Positions 31,307 to 35,362 of a stretch of 35,362 bases of DNA are shown piece by piece. The notes below the pieces were generated by a model. It saw only the letters and a program-made list of their open reading frames with translations. It was not told the origin of the DNA and made no database searches. Numbering within the stretch: the first letter of the stretch is position 1; each line of letters starts with the position of its first letter. The position numbers and the translations under genes were made by a program. The stretch covers positions 1-35,362 of the forward strand of contig CAUDNR010000160.1 in NCBI GenBank assembly GCA_958430865.1, read 5' to 3'. The stretch comes from Entrophospora sp. SA101. Lineage: Eukaryota; Glomeromycota; Glomeromycetes; Entrophosporales; Entrophosporaceae.

Positions 31307-34300
31307 ATGGCGTCACTTTCTAGATATAATATAGCATTATTTGATGGATTGTTAAATGATAATTTAAATGAACGTGCTGAAGTGATTAGACTAATTAATC
31401 GATGGGCAAAAACCTGTGCAAAAAAGTGCTATCCTCAACAAATAAGCGATATTACCACTAAGAATAATAGTGATTATATCACTATAACTTCACCACATTT
31501 ACCTAAAAGATCTCCGGTATCAGATGATTCTTTTAATAATAATAATAACAACAACAATAATAGTGGCGGTGACGGTGATGACGAAGAAGAAGAAGAAGAA
31601 GAAGAAGAAGAAGAAGAAGAAGAAGAAGACGAAAATGTAAATAATAATCTTAATAATAGTGAAGAAACTTCTATTCCTTCACCAATATTCACTGATGATT
31701 CAACTTCTGTTGCCTCAGTATCTTCTTACAATGCCTCACCAAACGTAAAAGAAGATGTTCCTAATCATAATGTACAACAAGAAGAAAATGTTAAAATAAA
31801 TGCAAACATAATTGCAGAAGGTAATTTTAAAAATTATAATGATATAATACGAGAAAAACAAGTGGAGGAAGATGAAGATAATTCTATAAAAGATCAAAAA
31901 GATATGCTAAGATTATCAATTCTAACAATCTTAAGAATGTCAATTGATTGTCCTTTTCAAGATGTTAGACGTTCTTTTAGAAAACTTCTTGATAAATTAA
32001 AGGTGAGGATTCTTTAAATTTATTATTACTTTGAATTAAAGAAATGGCGCATACAAATATGTATGCATGCATTTATATATGCATTACATGAAAAAGTAGG
32101 AAAATTGAAATAAAAATGTAAGTTTTTAATATATAATTATGATTATTTTTTAATTTAAAATTTTCTATTTTTCATATCTAATTTATATATACATATATAT
32201 ATGTATATTTTTTTTTAAAAGTTGCTTAAATTTTTTTAATTTAAAAAATAACCAGAACTTCTTACATATATATAATATGAAGATTGATTTAAAAAAAAAT
32301 AATAAATATAAAATTTGAAAGGAATTATTTTCTCAAATTTTTAAATTTTTTTTTAAAAAAAAATTTAAATTTATATATTAGAATATTGGTGTTCCTGTTC
32401 CGTTACCAATCCATCCAAATCCATCATTTTACATTCCGTCTGAAGATATTCTAACATTGGAATGGCCACAAACCGAATATTACTCATCAGCAACAACATC
32501 CACACCCTCATTTTTAAAATCCCCCACTTCATCAATTACTTCATCAACTGCTTCCTCCTCATTTGATGACGGCTATCTAACAAGAATCGATCCACCACCA
32601 AACACTCCAATTGTTTCTACTGCTAGCATGAGCACTAATAACGACAGTGATAAAGAAGCGGAGAATAATTCTTCCATCTTGTCATCACATCTAATCACGT
32701 CATCAATTGCTGTTAAACAACCTGATGATTTAACAAGGAAATTGTTGGTAACCACTTTCGTGAAAATTGGCAGGCTAAGCCATTTCTACAGAGTTTTATC
32801 TTATTTTCCTAGTTTCATGGAAAAGTTTCAAAGAACTTATAACGAAATAATTAGAAATTCTACTGTTCTACAAAAGGAGTGGAAATTCTATATCGGAATT
32901 ATGGTGACTATATGTATATTTTTTAGTTGATAAAAGGAAAAATCATTATTATTAATTTTTAAAACACTCGCTAATTTATCTCTTCTCTCTCACAAAATGA
33001 ATAATAATGATGATGATGATAATAAATAGGCAGCATCACAGCATAAATGTCAATATTTGGTTTCATTATTAAGAAATGAATATTTAATAATAGGCGGTGA
33101 CCCAAAATGGTTAGAATCATTGGATAATGCTCCCAGGAAAATAAGAAACCTTTCAGCTCTAAATACAATCCTGGCACATCAACCTTGGCGTTTAAAACCA
33201 CTAGATATCGCCAGATTGATTAAAGGTTCAAAGGATCGTCAAGATAATTGGGCAATTACGGAAATTGTTCATGTCATTTTGTTATTATCTACATTTCACA
33301 GTATGAGTAGTTATGTGTTGGGCTGTGGAATAGTACCCGAATATGATAGTATTGGTGGCAATTATGAAGATGTATCGTTTAATAATGCTGACAACGTTGA
33401 TGGCGGCAATAGCGATTATAAAGCCATTGGACTTTTGGGTGATATTGAAGAAATTAATCCAGACGTAGGTGCTGGTTTAGGTGTTAAACTCACAATAGAC
33501 GATGATTCTTCTATTCATTCAATCAAAGATATTGATGACGGTGATATTAATAATAGTAATATTGGTGACTCTAATAACAATGATACTTCGGTAAAACATA
33601 CAACTCAATTAATTAAAAGATTAAAAAATAAAAAAGATTTGCAAATATCTTCTTCTTCTCCCTCTTCAAATGACACTAATGTTAATAAAAACAAAAATAA
33701 TAATGCCAATGACAGCGAGAATAAAAGTAACAACAAGGATGACAATAATAACGATTATTATGAGTCACGATTATCTTCTACACCTAAACTCTGTAAATTT
33801 GAAAATTGCGATGAAGAAACTTTTACAAGCGATTCTCCAAATGACCCATTTCCTTCGTCCTTTTTTGCAGATCAACAACCATCATCCTCATCGTTATCTG
33901 TACATGGCCACGACTTTAGAAACAACACTGATAGTCAATTTCTTCCTTCGTTGCCATCAGTTCCACAACTTTCAAACCAGCACGTTGAAGATTTCTCAAG
34001 ATTTGCTGATTCATCGGTCGAGATTTCATATGAAGATTTCAATATAAACAGTGACGAATATTCTGTGTTCAAATTACAGGACTATTGTTGGAAAGATCAT
34101 GGCGCACTAATGGTAAATAATTTTTTGCCAGGTCTAGGTGATTTGCTGGATGATGAATTCCAAGAAGCCAAAGAACTTAACGACTATTATAGCCTATTCC
34201 AATCATATACACAACAAAATAATGATTTGGATGTGGCTCCATTACGACAAGCAATCTGGTATTACGTGCAACGATTATATGGGTTATCAAAAGATGATTA

Positions 34301-34553
34301 TGATTATAGTGACATAAGAAATTTGTTGAATTCCAAATTTAAAATGTTCCTTAAAAAAGTTTGTTGTACACCAGAAAACTTAACTATCAACGATTGGAGA
34401 AATGTCGGGTTTCAATTGCGATCTGAAGAAAAATGCCATGTCAATTTGATTGCCATTGAGTCAAGGAAACAATCTGAGCTTATTTATGGATTATGGTGTG
34501 TGATGAAGTGTCAAAATGGTAAATATGATTTACAGGATGATGATCAAAAATAA
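31307..34553 (+). CDS. SESN: Sestrin (PA26-type stress and amino-acid regulator), 3 exons, 913 aa
   Basis: Reconstructed as join(31307..32002, 32382..32903, 33030..34553). Introns of 379 and 126 bp are GT..AG and phase 0. The second join creates YIGIMAASQHKCQYLV, a hallmark sestrin block. Residues about 76-110 are poly-Asn then poly-Glu (a GAA run). Residues 205-250 (DCPFQDVRRSFRKLLDKL, GVPVPLP) match the family N-terminus. The AhpD-like N-terminal domain runs to about 510, with IGGDPKWLESLDNAP, LAHQPWRL and LGCGIVPEYD. A low-complexity Ser/Asn/Asp insert spans about 515-740. The C-terminal domain (about 740-900) has YCWKDHGALMV, LRQAIWYYVQRLYGLSKDDY, FLKKVCCTPE and EKCHVNLIAIESRKQSELIY. Animal sestrins are about 480-550 aa and restrain TORC1 via GATOR2, with peroxide-linked activity. 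Cys413 and Tyr415 are kept, but Leu420 occupies the expected active-site His position. The fungal role is unknown. Confidence 0.93.
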
Positions 34554-34885
34554 TTATCGGGAAGATTGATCAATCGTGTTTTATAGTTATATAGATTTTT
34601 AGGAAAATTTTATATATTATATATAGACAATATATACATCAATAATTATAGAATTTCAACTTATTTACCATTATTTATTTATTATGCTACCACTAATCCT
34701 GATCCTAATCCTAATAATTATAAAATTATAATAAATATTTTTAACCTTGTATAAATAATCAAGTCTGCTAATAGGTTAAATAAAAAAAAGTCATTTAAAA
34801 TCATTTAATAAAAAAACCATTGCGATCGACCTCAACAGTTTTAGGTCATTTATATAAATAAAGTCAAAATTCAGTTTGGAAATCA
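34554..34885. other. 3' flank of the sestrin gene
   Basis: AT-rich sequence with AATAAA-like words (such as ATAATAAATAT at about 34727) that could serve polyadenylation. A short CTAATCCTGATCCTAATCCTAA run at 34688-34709 is a minor repeat. No gene. Confidence 0.45.
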
Positions 34886-35185
34886 TGTAATAATCATTGG
34901 AAATGCCAGAATTTTATGAGGTATATAGAACCTAGGGACCCTTTTATCCAAAGGATAAAAATTATATTTTATTAATTTTTGACCGTAAGTCAGCAAATAG
35001 GCTGTGTCATTATATATAAATAAAGGAAATTGACTGTAAGTCAGTGAGTAGGCTGTGTGTCAAACAATAGAATCAACCATAAGTCAGTGAGGAGGCTGTG
35101 TGTTGAGCTATAAATACCCTATAAAATAGGAAACTCAGATTGCACACTTGCATTGTAATTCAGGATTATTATTATTATTATTACA
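34886..35185 (+). mobile_element. Candidate LTR or LTR-like unit, about 300 bp
   Basis: It begins TGTAATAATCATTGG and ends ATTATTATTACA, so the outer 9 bases (TGTAATAAT/ATTATTACA) form the short inverted ends usual for LTRs. Inside are three tandem copies of a 43-51-bp unit with GTAAGTCAG and AGGCTGTGTG (about 34981, 35032, 35075), then GAGCTATAAATA (a TATA box) and CACTTGCATTG, a layout like an LTR U3-R region. A related unit lies at 17.4-17.7 kb on the minus strand. Flanks (AATCA; CAGTG) do not match, so it is not a simple solo LTR, and no primer binding site or polyprotein is visible. The right end overlaps an ATT microsatellite, so the inverted ends may partly be chance. Confidence 0.4.
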
Positions 35186-35288
35186 CAGTGAATCTCGATT
35201 TAGTGGATACTAATTAAAATCTTGGTTTTACGGATAAAGTTCAAAGAATGGTTTCATAATAAACCTTAATAAAAACCTTCTCGATATA
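35186..35288 (+). mobile_element. Candidate pogo/Tigger-like transposon end
   Basis: CAGTGAATCTCGATTTAGTG, then GATACTAATTAAAATCTTGG and TTTTACGGATAAAGTT, resemble the terminal repeat of pogo-like Tc1/mariner elements (CAGTG…CTCGATTTA…GGA). The expected TA is two bases further left than ideal. The opposite end is not in the window, and the piece is cut by the next element end. Confidence 0.35.
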
Positions 35289-35362
35289 CAGTGCGGATCA
35301 TCTATACTCAAAAGTTAAAATTTTTGAAATATTATGTGTTCCACACATTGGATTTTAAAAAA
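35289..35362 (+). mobile_element. Candidate Tc1/mariner-type transposon end, cut by the window
   Basis: CAGTGCGGATCATCTATACT follows a TA dinucleotide (35287-35288) and continues CAAAAGTTAAAATTTTTG. The CAGTGCGGA.CAT.TATACTC form is like the inverted repeat of Tc1/mariner elements common in AM fungi, as far as I recall. No coding sequence is reached before the window ends. Confidence 0.4.

Noticed and set aside
34688..34709. CCTAATCCTAAT-like run resembling a telomeric repeat
   Set aside because: Only two or three imperfect units; it does not match TTAGGG-type repeats beyond chance and is next to a normal gene.

Overview
This looks like nuclear DNA from a very AT-rich eukaryote with short spliceosomal introns (72-379 bp, GT..AG). 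Proteins are rich in Asn, Gln, Ser, Glu and His tracts, and long gene-poor stretches are littered with simple repeats and decayed DNA transposons. The best fit is a fungus, most likely an arbuscular mycorrhizal fungus (Glomeromycotina, such as Rhizophagus, Glomus or Gigaspora). The pointers are an F-box/leucine-rich-repeat gene, the style of the broken gene at 12.6-14.8 kb, and a sestrin (PA26-type) gene. A dictyostelid was considered because of its low-complexity proteins, but the long intergenic spacing argues against it. No rRNA, tRNA or CRISPR was found.

Four intact multi-exon genes can be reconstructed. (1) 6213-8228, minus: F-box/LRR protein, 4 exons, 568 aa. (2) 8542-9137, minus: FMC1-like mitochondrial ATP synthase assembly factor, 3 small exons, 133 aa. 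It is easily missed because no exon is long. (3) 19691-22175, minus: SAP-domain protein with long low-complexity flanks and a textbook 14-3-3-type motif, 2 exons, 790 aa. (4) 31307-34553, plus: sestrin, 3 exons, 913 aa, with a large low-complexity insertion between its two conserved domains. A possible fifth gene enters from the left edge on the minus strand (1-132).

Broken genes: a minus-strand coding relic at 1101-1520; a multi-exon plus-strand gene at 12626-14835 with an in-frame stop and frameshift (PD-(D/E)XK-like core); a coiled-coil relic near 15.5 kb; a Tc1/mariner-type transposase HTH relic at 25.2-25.4 kb; and a possible FLYWCH-type zinc-finger relic at 27.6-27.8 kb.

Mobile and repeat content: two foldback MITEs (11946-12150 with TA flanks; 15317-15463 with perfect 8-bp target duplications and a hAT-type end), a 150-bp tandem duplication at 3.06-3.36 kb, a roughly 205-218-bp tandem array at 16.45-17.0 kb inside a longer direct repeat, LTR-like pieces at about 17.4-17.7 kb and 34.9-35.2 kb, and DNA-transposon ends at the right edge. 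Simple repeats are frequent.

The genes do not form an obvious pathway. F-box/LRR and FMC1 lie head-to-tail on the same strand 313 bp apart. SAP and sestrin are divergent, about 9.1 kb apart. The most notable gene is the sestrin, a family known from animals as a stress- and leucine-responsive regulator of TORC1. The fungal copy keeps the active-site Cys and Tyr but appears to lack the His.
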